Origin: Nephrocerus scutellatus
Taxonomy: Eukaryota; Arthropoda; Insecta; Diptera; Pipunculidae
Length of the DNA: 64,000 nt
Reading direction: 5' to 3'
Assembly (NCBI GenBank): GCA_947095585.1
Contig: OX352763.1
Span: 31,297,462-31,361,461 of the forward strand
The position numbers and the translations under genes are program-made. Below, one piece after another: positions 46,560 to 58,349 of this stretch. Within the stretch, counting starts at the first letter, position 1; the number at the start of each line of letters is the position of its first letter. The notes beneath the pieces are model-generated. The model saw nothing but the letters and a program-made list of their open reading frames with translations. It did not search any database and was not told where the DNA came from.

Positions 46560-47220
46560 GGTACTATAGTTGAGTCTTACCTTCCCCCACTATTTATGAT
46601 TACGTTAAAACTTCATTATGATTATATATTGAAAACGCTGGCCTTTGCACCAGGAAAGAGTACATTATAGAGGCAAAAAATTGGTTTGAAGAATGGCAGA
46701 TACTTGCAGAATCTTGCCCTCAATTTAAATGCGGAAAACAGAATTGTGAGCTGTATAATTTACCAAAGAAGCTGGAAAAGAAACTGGATTTGGATGGCAT
46801 CGAAAATGTAAAAAGTTCCGTACACAAAGCAATGTATGGAAACCTCAAACACAACCTTTGCGAATAATAACTATTTCAGTGGTAACTACTCGACCAAAGT
46901 AATAATTTTATATCACAACTAGAAGATTTACAAGTCATTCGCATTTTGTGCGTAATAGATTACTCGTATAATAGAGAGAGAGAGGACACCTTTCACTCCT
47001 TGGACAGATGCCCAATTCTAAGCTAATTTAGGTGTCATCTATTTGGTAAGTGAATTCTGGAGGAGGCTGCGGATTTTAAATGGTACGGATTCGGTAAAAT
47101 ACAGAAGAGCAAGAGTCGAAGAATCCTTTTGAGCATCCATTAACAGTATCGTCAATCTAGGGCAGATGTCGTTTTAGTCATGTCTTAAATTTAGGAAGTT
47201 TAAATGTTTGTTTGTTAATG
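46560..47220 (+). mobile_element. Probable decayed LINE C-terminus
   Basis: A weak reading across frames gives 'REREDTFHSLDRCPILS', like the zinc-finger-type 'FHFIGRCPIL' end of several insect LINEs, near 46970-47025. The end is followed by an (ATCT)n tract. Low certainty. Confidence 0.35.
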
Positions 47221-47245
47221 AATAATTGTTGATGAATAAAAATAT

Positions 47246-47265
47246 TATCTATCTGTATATCTATA

Positions 47266-47300
<35 letters not shown>

Positions 47301-47301
47301 A
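47246..47301. repeat. (ATCT)n microsatellite
   Basis: About a dozen near-perfect ATCT units, possibly grown from a retroelement tail. Confidence 0.85.
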
Positions 47302-47629
47302 TTTTTGCGCTGACAAGAAAATGTCTTGTGAGAACAATTTTCTGGATGGCTTTATAAAAAATAATAGAAGCCCGTCGATACTTATACGATCCAGTTTTAT
47401 GCCCCTTTTTAAAACTAAAACACAGAGCTACAATTACTATCCGTTCTACTCCAACTAACCCCTCGTATATTTTTCTAACTGAACTATTAATCCTATAACA
47501 TCGCTAAATGTATGTTGTTTTGAAAAGTTATAAAGAAATCTTTTATTAGCTTATACCGAACTGGACAATTCGAAATGATATTTATGCGATGGCAGTTAGG
47601 TTATGTTAAGTTAAGGTGGCTGTCGGCCA

Positions 47630-48935
47630 CCTTAGACACTGAACCATTTGGAGCTTCGTATGAAGCGCAAGAGACTACTAATTTCAGTGTTAGTTAGATA
47701 GTTAAGGTCATTGTAAAAGAAAGCACCCAGATGTAGCTTTCGTTGTTGAGATAGGGTTGGGCATGTACAGAGAAAGTGGGGAGTGTTCTCTTCCTCTTCA
47801 TCGTACATGCAGCTTCTGCAGAAATCGTTTGAAAATACGCCGAATCTTCCTGCATGCTTGCCTATGAGACAGGGCACAGTGATGACTCCTATTATAGCAC
47901 CAATGCGCAATCTTTTTAGAAACTTTTATTAAACTTAACTTGACCTCTTTTTGTCTGTATTGGATGACCATTTTAAGGTCCTTTTTAACCAACTTTCACA
48001 CGAACTAGAGATCTGAAATTTTGTGAGTTGCTAAGTCCAAAATAGCATTTTTTATATTCTGAGTATGATGCGCGCCGCGTGTGGCGCTTGTGATAGTTTG
48101 AATCTTTTCTTTGACTCTTTGAGGACCTTTTGAACCAATTTCCACACTTCCTAAAGAGCTGAAATTGTGTGAGTGTCAAAATCCAAAATAGCATTTTTTC
48201 ACATTCTGAGTATGACGCCTTTCGCATCTGGCGCGTGGGTTGAACTTTTTTTTCGACTTTTTTGAGGTCCTTTTTAATCAACTTCCACACGATATAGAGA
48301 ACTGAAATTTTGGGAGTAGGTATCTAAGTCAAAAATATCAATTTTTATATTTATATCGCACGACCTAGAGGGATGAAGTTTTGTGAGCGCCTCAATGTCA
48401 AGGGCCCACTTTGATATCCCGCTTTTGACGCGTGTCGCGAGTCGCAAAGCGTGGAAAAAAGAAAGTTCTTTGAAATAGCCCCGACCTAAAAAACAGATAT
48501 TTTGGCGATTTTTACCAAATAATAAAAGTTTGTACCAGAAACCGAAGTTTTTTTTATTACACACTGGGAGCGTTTCTGGCTTAGGCCAGAACTGCTTTGT
48601 CACTAGACAATTTGTTCCGTTTGACCACATATACGTTGCTTTCTCGGTAGCATCACTTTAACATAAGTTTACCATTTTCACGTAAAAGTTCCATCTCCTT
48701 GAGAGATGATCGGCAGTTGAGTGCTAAAGTAGAGTTCGTAGACACTGATTCCAGGGAAGTAAACGCAGCTTGGCTATCCGAAAAAATGCGAATATCCTTA
48801 GCGGATATGACATTCCTCTTTAGCCAAGATATAGCTTCTTTAATCGCCATAAGCTCTGCCTGAAAGATCATGAAGACTGAAAGAGACACTAAGATGCCAA
48901 TAGCAGCAGGAACTTTACTTTCAGGCTATGTGTGC
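47630..48935 (-). mobile_element. RNase-H-type LINE, copy C4, interrupted
   Basis: The minus strand gives RNase H (48653-48889: 'AELMAIKEAISWLKRNVISA', 'DIRIFSDSQAAFTSLES') and the Cys-rich end (47632-47910: 'GVFSNDFCRSCMYDEEEENT', 'LCTCPTLSQQRKLHLGAFFY'). Both parts match copy C3 at 27.6-28.4 kb. About 640 bp at 47915-48558, absent from C3, separates them and contains a tandem repeat. The RNase H domain is truncated after its second motif. Confidence 0.75.
47970..48470. repeat. Tandem repeat of ~142-149 bp inside a LINE copy
   Basis: The block 'ggtcctttttaaccaactttcacacgaactagaga.ctgaaattttgtgag' recurs at about 47974, 48123 and 48265, with 'tccaaaatagcattttt...attctgagtatga' in the first two. 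A further partial unit at about 48357 ('cgcacgacctagagggatgaagttttgtgagcg') follows. Not present in the sister copy at 27.9 kb. Confidence 0.75.
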
Positions 48936-48939
48936 AGAC

Positions 48940-50690
48940 AATATTGTATTTCGTGTTCAAAACATTAATTCCTAACCTAACGGCCTTTCAATTGCAACAA
49001 TCCAGAGCGAGGTGCGGATCTTGTTTATTTCGTTTGGTGCTTTGGTAAGCAAAGCTTAGAATTTCTTGGTCGTCGGCATCGCTAAAGTTGTCATTATGCA
49101 GTGCGGGTTTTTTCAATTAAATGAAAATACCATCTCTGTGATATCATTTTTCAATCAATTACATCCTCCACAGCTGCTGTTGCAAGTAATTCCACACCAT
49201 ATCCTTCGTATAAAATAAATGCCACCACACATCGGCGCGAGCCATATACATTTGTCCAATAATGCAGCACCAACTTCCTGTCGAAAATTCTAGGAGCACA
49301 TCCATTGAATGCGCCTTAAAATGTTTCGATTGCGCAATGCGCCATTTTCCTTGTGTGCTATTTGGTGCGCACAAAGGACGCAAATTTTCACCTTTGCGTG
49401 TATACGAGTATACTCGTACGTACATCAATCAAAGAACATCTCTCTGCTATTTCCAGCGGACATAGCGCGATCAATGTTTGCCATGTACCGCACGGCGTGA
49501 GATCGCATCACATTGGTGCAAAGGATGAAAAGGATGAAAAGGGTTTAAGAAATGATAGACGTCGCAATGAGTGCAGGAACAAAACGAGAATTTATTCGAT
49601 TGTATCCTAGGGCGGCGGCAACAGCACCCTACAGTAAAAACAAGAGAAGTTGTTGTAAGCGAATAGCGAGCGCTTCCTTTGCTTTGTATTGTCCGTCCGT
49701 CCGTCCGTACAATTAACAACAATTGGGTGCGCAATAAAAAAACCCCATATAAAGGTAAACTTACGTTTGTCAATGCAGTTTCCTGTTAAGTATATATATA
49801 TATGTGTAATTGTATATAGGTGCAAATGCGTTTTCATGTACACCAAACATAGTTGACATGCCACAAGGAAGGAGCTGGAACATTTGTGAAAAATGGCGCA
49901 ACAAAACAACGCACAGGAAATGGTAATTGTAGACTCGCACAGAAGACGGAGAGAAATTAATTTCGTTGCCATTAAAAAATGAAATTTTATAACTATGGAG
50001 TTATATCGATGTGTGTGTGTGTGTGCGTTGAATGCGTGAATAGTTCGCGCCCGCCTAAGTAACACATGTCATCATATCACGTATTTAATGCAAATTTCTC
50101 AGTTTCGATCGCATCATCGGACGGACGGATGGATGGTTTGCAAGAGGGCGAGTGCGATACTAAACAACAACTACAGAGTTACGAGTTACGAGTTCGAGAC
50201 ATATTCGCTTTTATGTGTGTGACAAGAAGTGGAGGAACTCCTTTTGCTTATGAATGGGCTCCATCGGTAATGTCGTGTATACGGAAGTACTTTTACGCAA
50301 CATTAACGTTCCTTTATGCTCAGCTGCAACGCATTGCTGTTATAAATTTATTGCCAAGCTCCACGAGATTTGTGGAAAAGTGCACTGAAGAGGGTGCATC
50401 ACCATAAACACCATAAACAAAGTGAAGCGAGTCAATTGGATTATTTGGAAATGACTTAAAAAACCCTCTAGAGCCAAAGTTCTAGGAAAAGAACAAAGTT
50501 TTCCGCCTAAACACTCTTGCACTGATTCCCTGCCTATTTGCACTCTGCTGATTTATCTGGAGTTTTCAAGACTTTGAACTCGTATTCGACTGTGTGGAAA
50601 TAAATATTATTTGGCCAGATTCTCTCTGTTCTGATCTGATCGATATCACTAGAGAGTTATATGTGGCGACTTAACATACCGCAATCCACA
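48940..50690. other. Non-repetitive DNA without a supported gene
   Basis: Overlapping frames on both strands (for example 49607-50065 minus and 50066-50407 plus) have simple, repeat-like composition. A (GT)n tract is at 50010-50026. Likely intergenic or intronic. Confidence 0.3.
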
Positions 50691-50696
50691 ACGGTA

Positions 50697-50957
50697 ATCT
50701 TGAGAGTTAAGTATAGGGTTGTACCGTCTAGCCGTTGCGCATTTATATTTTTGGACACAAATGGAAGAGACCTACAATTTAAGGCCGGCTCCGAATGGCG
50801 AATTGAGAAGCTTCCCGTGACAAGTTATTACTCTTGGAACGTTTGTCAGCCATTCGCGTGAGGTGGTACACCGTGAAAAATACTTTTGGTGTTACTGGGA
50901 TTCGAACCACGAACCTCCTGCTCAGTAGCCACGCGCATTTCCACTAAGCCACGGCGC
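50697..50957 (-). mobile_element. tRNA-derived SINE, second copy
   Basis: It has the same head as at 40.5 kb: A box TGGCTTAGTGG (complement of 50941-50951) and B box GGTTCGAATCC (complement of 50898-50908). It has the same body ('tatatttttggacacaaatgg', 'cctacaatttaaggccgg', 'acaccgtgaaaaatac'). The 3' end is less clear. A possible short target repeat 'ccacaa' occurs on both sides. Confidence 0.75.
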
Positions 50958-51025
50958 CCACAATTTGCGATTTATACCTCGAGAAAATTTGTGACCTTTA
51001 CTTTTTACTACCTGTGAGTAAGTAC

Positions 51026-52622
51026 ATCATCATCATCATCACCATATTTGGCTCTACAACCGGTGTCCGATCCTGGCTTCCCGCAAAAAGTCTCTCCACC
51101 GGTCCCGATTTCGAGCCGATGTCATCCAGTTTGGCATCCCTAAACTCTGGTCTACGCCATCCTTCCAACGTAAGATTGGCCGGCCTCGCTGTCGTGTTCC
51201 ATAAATCCTACCGCAAAGGACTTTCCGTGCAGGATCCTCTTCGCTCGTCTTGCCCACCGAAGCCTACCGAGCTTAATTCTCTTCACGATGTCGACATCGT
51301 GGTAACGCTCATAGATCTCGTCATTGTAGAGTCTCCGGAATCGTCCTTCCTCACATACGGGACCAACAATTCTCCGTAAGACTTTTCCCTCGAATTCGGC
51401 TATGGGTCGGAATGCTTTTTGCTAAGCACCCAAGTCTCGGATCAATATGTAAGTACTAGTATGACCATTGTCTTATACGCCAGCAGTTTGGATGTTATTG
51501 TTAAATTCCTGGATTTTAAAAGTCTTGACAGACTAAAGTAGGCTTTGTTGACTTTGAGCAACTGTGCGCGTATTTCTGGTTCCATGCTGTTATCGGCTGC
51601 TACAGTTGACCCGAGATAGTTAAAGGATTGCACTACTTCATATTCGCGCTCCACTATTTGAATTGAGGGACCAATGTTGGATCTTTTACTCGCAGACGTG
51701 GCCACCATGTAATTTGTTTAGCTCTAATTTATGTGCAGCCCAGATTTCGTGCCGCCCGCTCGATCAGGATGTAAGCTTCCTGTACAGCCCTTTGGTTTAT
51801 ACCAACGATTTTGATTTCGTCTACGAAAGCCAGAATCTGAATGGACTTGTTGTCCATTGGAGGATTGTTCCTCTCACCGTTACGTCAGAGTCTCGAATCA
51901 CTCTCTCCAACGCCAGGTTGAAGAGGACGCAGGCCAGTCCATCCCCTGGTCGGAACTAGATGTATAATGGGCTTGATAGTGTTACGGATATTTTTACTTG
52001 GCTTATAACATTGGTCATGGTCAACCTACATAGTAGTGTCAGTTTATTTGGGATGCCGAATTCTATCATGGCTTTATAAAGTTCTACTCTGGCTATGCTA
52101 TCTATCATAGGCGGCTTTAAAGTCTATAAAAAGATGGTGTAGTGAGTTTTGAAACTCTAGACATTTTTCCATCACCTGCCTTAGGGTGTAAATCTGATCA
52201 GTTGTTGATTTGCCTGGGATGAAGCCACACTGGTATGGACCAATGATGACTTTTGTGTATGAGGCTATCCTGTCTTGAAGGATAGAGGAAAAAATCTTAT
52301 ACGCGGTACTCAACAAAGTTATACCACAATAATTGCTGCAGGTTGTGATATCTCCTTTCTTAGGATGCCTCTTCCGGTACCGCTTCTTCCTCCCATACTT
52401 GCACTATTATTTCATGAATTGCTTGGTGTATTGTGGGGCCTCCTATTTTTATCAGTTCCGCTGGGATCCCATCAGATCCCGGGTCCTTATTATTTTTTAG
52501 CCGAACTATCGCTCTTGGCTGCGGCAGCACAGTATGGTCTTCGGTCATTGTTGGAGTCTCCAATTCCTCAGTTAGCTGACCACTTAGCAACTCATAAAAG
52601 TGTTCTTCCCATCGCTCCGTGT
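51026..52622 (-). mobile_element. RTE-type LINE, copy B4, 5'-truncated
   Basis: The (GAT)n tail is at 51026-51044 (read as catcatcat), and the element starts in the pre-RT linker at about 52622. Minus-strand pieces: 'LSGQLTEELETPTMTEDHTV' and 'DPGSDGIPAELIKIGGPTIH' (52360-52590), 'LSTAYKIFSSILQDRIASYT' and 'FIDFKAAYD' (52098-52316), 'VVQSFNYLGSTVAADNSMEP' (51442-51708), 'RQRGRPILRWKDGVDQSLGM' (51054-51257). Frameshifts are present. Confidence 0.85.
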
Positions 52623-52639
52623 TGGCTCCGTTTTATTAA

Positions 52640-53427
52640 ATTAAGGAATTCCTTTGTGTATCTACTTAAAATACATATCTAGAAAAAGAATCGCTATAGT
52701 TATCAGACAATATGCAAATTATAATTATTTTGTTATCCTTGATTAATTCTTAATGAGACTAAAACAAAACAAGTACAGTACAAACTCGAGAATTTAATTA
52801 TGTGCCTACCATGCCAAAAGGTGGTATTTACCGCATTTGTCAATTATTATTGTCCAGTGGCATTATAGTTAGATGAGAACGAAAACCCAACTCAACCCAA
52901 TCGCGATTGCCACAAGAAAAAAGGTTAAAACCTCTTAACAATAGTCAGACAATGCAACAACTGTTAGCAGGAGGTTGGACTTGTCATATGAGATCGCATA
53001 ATATTGTAATTATATGTGGTTCGCTTAATAATACATTATACGCTTAACAAATTTACAAATGAATGACAGGAACTTTTGTGCGTTTCGTTATTTTTTTTGC
53101 TGGTGCTGCTTCGTGCAAACAATAACAACAACAAACAACTCACATACGAGTGCGAGTATGTTATTATCTCATAGATAGATACCGTGCATCCATCCATCCA
53201 TCCATGGATGACAGAATCGTGTAATGTCGCATTTTTTCCAACATTCTAGCTGTTCGTTCGATCGTTTGTTTCATAAATTTGTCACGGCATTTTAACGTCG
53301 ATTTTGCGGTCGACCATATGATATCCTCCGCACAGCCCTTTCTGACTATCCCGCTCGCTTTCTCTTTGCACTCTTGCTCGTTCCTCTTGTCGCCGCATCA
53401 ATTAGTCGATGTGTAAACCTAATATTT

Positions 53428-53459
<32 letters not shown>

Positions 53460-55190
53460 AAACAACAAATAAATGGCAATTTTTTCATTTACTGTTGAAA
53501 ACCTTCGTGCTGCGTCGTTCCATTGTTGTCCAGTGCGGTCCACTTAATTGTATGCGAAATTCAACGATGAATTAATGAAGGGGCTGACAAAAGAGGTTCC
53601 ACCCACATACCCACATCGTATAGTATGGCATTCATGCATGGCTGGTGTGTGTATGTGCTTCAATGGCCAGCTTGTCTTATCTTATCTTGTCTCGTCCGGG
53701 GGCCGTCCCTAGGGAAATTAACGAATGAATGGCCATGCGGTAAACACAGCGATTTAACTTTTCCTTTGGGACTACGAGTATAACCAGCTAGCAAGCAAGC
53801 CTTCTTAGAAATTCTACTTAAAAAAGATACCAAGTTAATTTAGGTTTAACATTGAATATGATTACAAAACAAATATACAAATTCCTAACACCCTGTCAAT
53901 TTAGCAGCCTGGCAAAATCAATGCAATTTTGCTTTTGCAAGCCCATACATAACTCCTTTGTCTAAGGTACATAATTCGAAAATAGGATTCTATTCTGAGA
54001 TAAGAACTGTATACAACTTCCGGTTTGACATGTGACAAAAATCTGTCCCTTACCATCATCCGCTATTGCATATTTTTCTACGGGTCTTTGTTTTTCTGCT
54101 CGCAACCATTTACGAGTACCTATCGTTCTGACGGTACGATACGCACGCACATTCACTTACAATGGTTTGCAAAATTGCAACGCAGCAGCTCGCGCTCGCT
54201 GCTGGCAATAATAATTTTCGGGGGGTGTATCAGTGAATACGCCCAGCAGGAAGTTGAATACGAGCAGTATACCTACCTACCTTGTGTCGAAGGGGCACGA
54301 GCAAATCATGTATTGTTGTTTGTTATACGAATATACGAATATGTTTGTTTGTGTGTCTCATATAGTTACTGGATTGAGGCGTGGCTCAGGCCTGGTGCTA
54401 CCATATACAACACATCATACACCTCCCTATTATCAGACAGCCACCTTCGTTGGTTTGTGCCGCCATGGCCTTCCTACTTGCCAGCCTCCGTAATCGCAGT
54501 ATACGCGCAATCCCAATTGACTGACTGACTGACTGACTGACTGATTGAATGCTCTTGCTCTTGCGTGGAGCGTGTGCGGCGATTAGAATGCGCGTGTAGC
54601 CTTTTTTAAAATACGGTGCTTGCCAGCATTCGACAGAATGTCCTTTGTCTTTTGTTCGTGATTATCGTGATAATATGGAGTGCGCAAATGACAATTCATC
54701 ATAAGACTTACATCGAACAGCTTCTTGTTTTCTTTTGTTGTTGTTGGAAAATCCGTTAACGCCTGACGCATCGAGCGTTTTGTTCGTAATCTTGTAGGCG
54801 ATAATTTACCTACCGGTTCCGGGAGTATTATACATTCAATGAATTTCAATGAGAATTAAGGACCTTTTAGAAGCACTTAAGTGGAATGCCACTTCCCCAC
54901 ACTGCATCAGTTTTCAATATAATTTGTTTCATTGCAATCTTATTATAGGTCGCTGGAATGTATATATAGGTTGGTAGAAGCTGTAGCAGATAGATCAGCT
55001 TACATAAAATGAATATCCAATTCTAGAACCAATCAGAAAGGTGATAGTTTTATTATCAAACGAGGTAATAAGAAGATGTATGTCCGTCCCAAGCGACTGA
55101 AACTACTATTGAACTACAAGCGCCCCTAGTCTCAAACAAAATTACGCCTACGTCAGTTCTGACTAGTTCGGTGTACAATTTTGGAAGTTT
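52640..55190. other. Non-repetitive DNA with microsatellites, no supported gene
   Basis: It contains (TCCA)n at about 53188-53205, (CAA)n at 53427-53469 and (GACT)n at 54519-54545. A plus-strand frame of 167 codons (54025-54528) has no motif and overlaps frames on the other strand. Confidence 0.35.
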
Positions 55191-55194
55191 TGTT

Positions 55195-55915
55195 CATCGT
55201 GATCATTATATTTGGATCTTAAACCAGCGCTGGTCCTGGCATCCCGTAAAAAAATCTGTTAATCGGTTCTGATTTCTACTCGTGAACTCTAAGCGTCCTG
55301 GACTTCGCCGTCCTTCCAGCGAAATCTTGGCCTGCCCCTCTGTCGCATTCCATAAATCCTACCGGAAATGACTTTCCGAGCAGGATCCTGTAGGGTCTAC
55401 GCTTATGCGAGTTAGGTGTCCCGCCCACCAAAATCTTAACATGTCTTTGCTATGTTAATACTGCACCAACCCTTGTAGATAACGTCATTGTAGGTCTCCG
55501 GAATCGTCTTTTCTTACATTTCGGGCCAAATTTCCTCTCTCTCTCTGCTGTATAGCTATTGGATTTCTAACAATGTTGTCAGTATCGTCTGCTTATGCCA
55601 GCATTTGAAGGAATTTTCCTCCTGTCGTCATTTTAGAGTGTCGGATTACTTTCTCCAACTCCACGTTGACGAGGGCGGATGACAGTCTATTCCTTGTTGG
55701 AGCCCAGACTTCAAATTGATCTGGATATTTATACTTGGCCATATGGTCAACCTAGATATGTTTTGGAACTCTAGAGATTTTTCATCGCCTGCCTAAAGAT
55801 GAATACGTGATCAGTTTGTAATTATCCTATGGTATGGGCCAATCAAGACTTCAGAATATGGGGATTTACTGTCTTATAAGATAGAGAAGAAAATCGTATA
55901 CGCGGTACCCGAAAA
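55195..55915 (-). mobile_element. RTE-type LINE, copy B5, old
   Basis: It runs parallel to B4 with many changes: 'atatttggatcttaaacc..cgctggtcctggcatcccg' at the 3' side, 'cctcctgtcgtcattttagagtgtcggattactttctccaactcc', and 'agatagagaagaaaatcgtatacgcggtac' at the 5' side. No frame of useful length remains. Confidence 0.65.
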
Positions 55916-56049
55916 AATCAAAAACCATATTTTTTTAAAGCTATATAAGCTATTACCTCACAATAGAACCTTAAAAGTAAGACAATAAGTAAGACACCAA
56001 GAACAACCATAGCTACTTTACAATTATTTTGTTCCCTTCCCCATACCGA

Positions 56050-57560
56050 TATGTTTCGCATACGGGTTTCCAAAATAAGGCACGATACGAGGCTAAAAAC
56101 TAAAACCAAATCGAGCAAGGATACCGACTTTGACTTTGCCCTGTCCAAGCTCAATGTTCAGACACCTACGCTTACCTCAGAAGCAAATTATCTCGGCACA
56201 ATCCTAGAGAGGAAACTCAGCTGGAAGTCGAATATAGAATTTAGGGTTAAGAAAGCTTGTATTGCCCTATATGCTATCAGCGAAACCATTGGTAGGAAGT
56301 GGGGACTGCAGCCGAGAATGGCTCTTGGGCTGTACACAGTAGTGGTACGTATTCTTACCTGTTGGGCGCTGGTCTGGTAGCCGGCGATTAATAAAAAGTA
56401 CAATGTCAGAAAGCTACTCTTAATTAGAACACAAAGATTAGCAGCTGTTGGCATAACTGGAGCACTTCGGTCCTGTCCCACTGATGCTCTAAACGCAACC
56501 CTTAACTTACTACCCCCCGACCTATTTATTAAATATGTTTGCGACGTGTAGCTCGCTTCGGCTCAGAAAATTTGGGTGGTTTGTTACAAAATCGTACGGC
56601 CACGGCACTATACTGCAGTTGTTACCAAAGGAGGTGATACCATCTTCAACCGACTACCTACTGTACTCCTAAACTTCACTTCAATCCTGGCTTTGCTGTA
56701 GAGTTTCCAACTCGAGAAAGTTGGATGGATGGGAGAGCTGTGGGGCTTTTTGATCTAACTATATTCACCGATGGATCCAAGATGAGTAAATGAGTCAGTC
56801 CTGGGGTTTACTCTGAAATTCTTAACATTTCAAAGTTTTATAAGCTACCTGATTCTGCTAGTATCTTCCAGGCGAAGATCTTAGCGAGGTATGGAGGACT
56901 TCGATAAGACATTGCATTGACTTGACTAGTTTGGGTGCCGATAATGAAAAAGCAGACGTACTGCAGACAGCAGGCAGGGCGTCTCACTGGACACGGATTG
57001 CGCTGAGATAGTCTGCTGTCCTTTGAGCTCCGTCAGGGAACGAGTTCTTTCTCTTCTTATCACAAAAGCACAGCTAAGGTGGACTAATTTGACCAAAGAA
57101 AGATATTTTCAGAGTAGTTGCCATACTCACGGGCCACTCGCCGGTGAGCAGTCACGCAGCCAAACTGGTAATCCCTCACAATACCTTTTGCATCAGCTGC
57201 TTGGATGTAAATGAGAAAGAAAGTCTCGTTCCATTTCTTTGCAAGTAAATGGCCCTTGCGGCTCTTCGTTTCCATAAACTGATTAATTTCTTCTTTTATG
57301 ACTTGAAAGAGCTTTCAAAGTACGGCATCACCGATCTGATATCGTACTTTAATGCCACAGGTTGGGTATAAATATACGCACAACCATCTTTCTATTCATT
57401 AGATCTCCTGAGGACTATAGTAGCAAAACGGCACACTAAAGCGCTATTTGAGGACCTCGTCAAATTGGCGAGGACCGCCACTCTGCCTACCTACCATACC
57501 GACTTCACCGACAAGGCGACTAGGGTGCTAGTATATAAACTTCATCGCTATAAGACCAGT
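56050..57560 (+). mobile_element. RNase-H-type LINE, copy C5
   Basis: A frame at 56051-56380 reads the reverse transcriptase end ('ANYLGTILERKLSWKSNIEF', 'LGLYTVVVRILTCWALVW'). Then, in broken frames, the RNase H start ('FTDGSK', 'SKFYKLPDSASIFQAKILA') and the later Cys/aromatic part near 57150-57250. It shares long stretches with copy C2 at 15.9-16.9 kb. Truncated at both ends, inactive. Confidence 0.7.
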
Positions 57561-57569
57561 TCCCTACCC

Positions 57570-58349
57570 AGTTCATTCGAACCAAGAGTAGTTTCTGTGC
57601 CATTTTAAATTGCTTTTTATTTGGCCAAATTAAGTAAACAGCTAAGATCGTCGACCTAACGAATGTTTCGTTCCCTAAGAACAAAACTACTTTTCTAATC
57701 GTCAAAAGAGCAGTGCGCAATACACCGCTCTCATTTGACTATCGTGACCGCGCTTCATTACGTGTACTTCGAATCTGCGGTACTAGAAAAAAGTACCTTG
57801 TATATTTTTGTCATCCTTCACCCCTAGCCACACTTGACAAGACTTTAGAAAATGCTGCACTAACTGCGTTCTACTTTGTATTTAATGAGGGAAAATAATA
57901 AAAGGTTAATCTAATTGTTCATTTAAATTGGCTAGAACAAGTTGCATCATGGTCAATAATAGCATCGCGCGCAAAATTAATGTAATTGCGACAAATTAGA
58001 GATAACCTTAACCTTCGCCAGTAAATTAGTTTTATTGTCGCTAATTACACACAATAAGAGATTTGTATCCTATAGTTAAGAAAGCACCTAATTACTACCC
58101 ACCTACTTTTAAGTATAATTCTAGTAGCAACAATGTCCTACCAAATACCGTCGCAATTTAGTCGAACGGCTGCTGACGAATCGAATTCGGTGTTGCCAAT
58201 TAAAAATAAATTCTGGGGAAATTTTATTTTCATGTCACCACACCATCATTAATATTGTCTAAGGAGTTCTTCTGTATTAAAGTTTTAACTTTGCTTTAGA
58301 CTGAGCTGAATAAATATGGAAAGGTAGCGCGCTACGTCAGTAGTTCATG
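57570..58349. other. No supported gene
   Basis: AT-rich DNA; small frames without motifs. Confidence 0.3.

Noticed and set aside
49607..50065. 152-codon minus-strand frame
   Set aside because: Rich in simple sequence (HTHTH from a GT repeat, poly-Ile/Tyr), no motif.
50898..50957. Possible second tRNA gene
   Set aside because: Same repeated body and head as the SINE at 40.5 kb.
54025..54528. 167-codon plus-strand frame
   Set aside because: Overlaps other frames on both strands, runs into a (GACT)n microsatellite, and has no recognisable domain.
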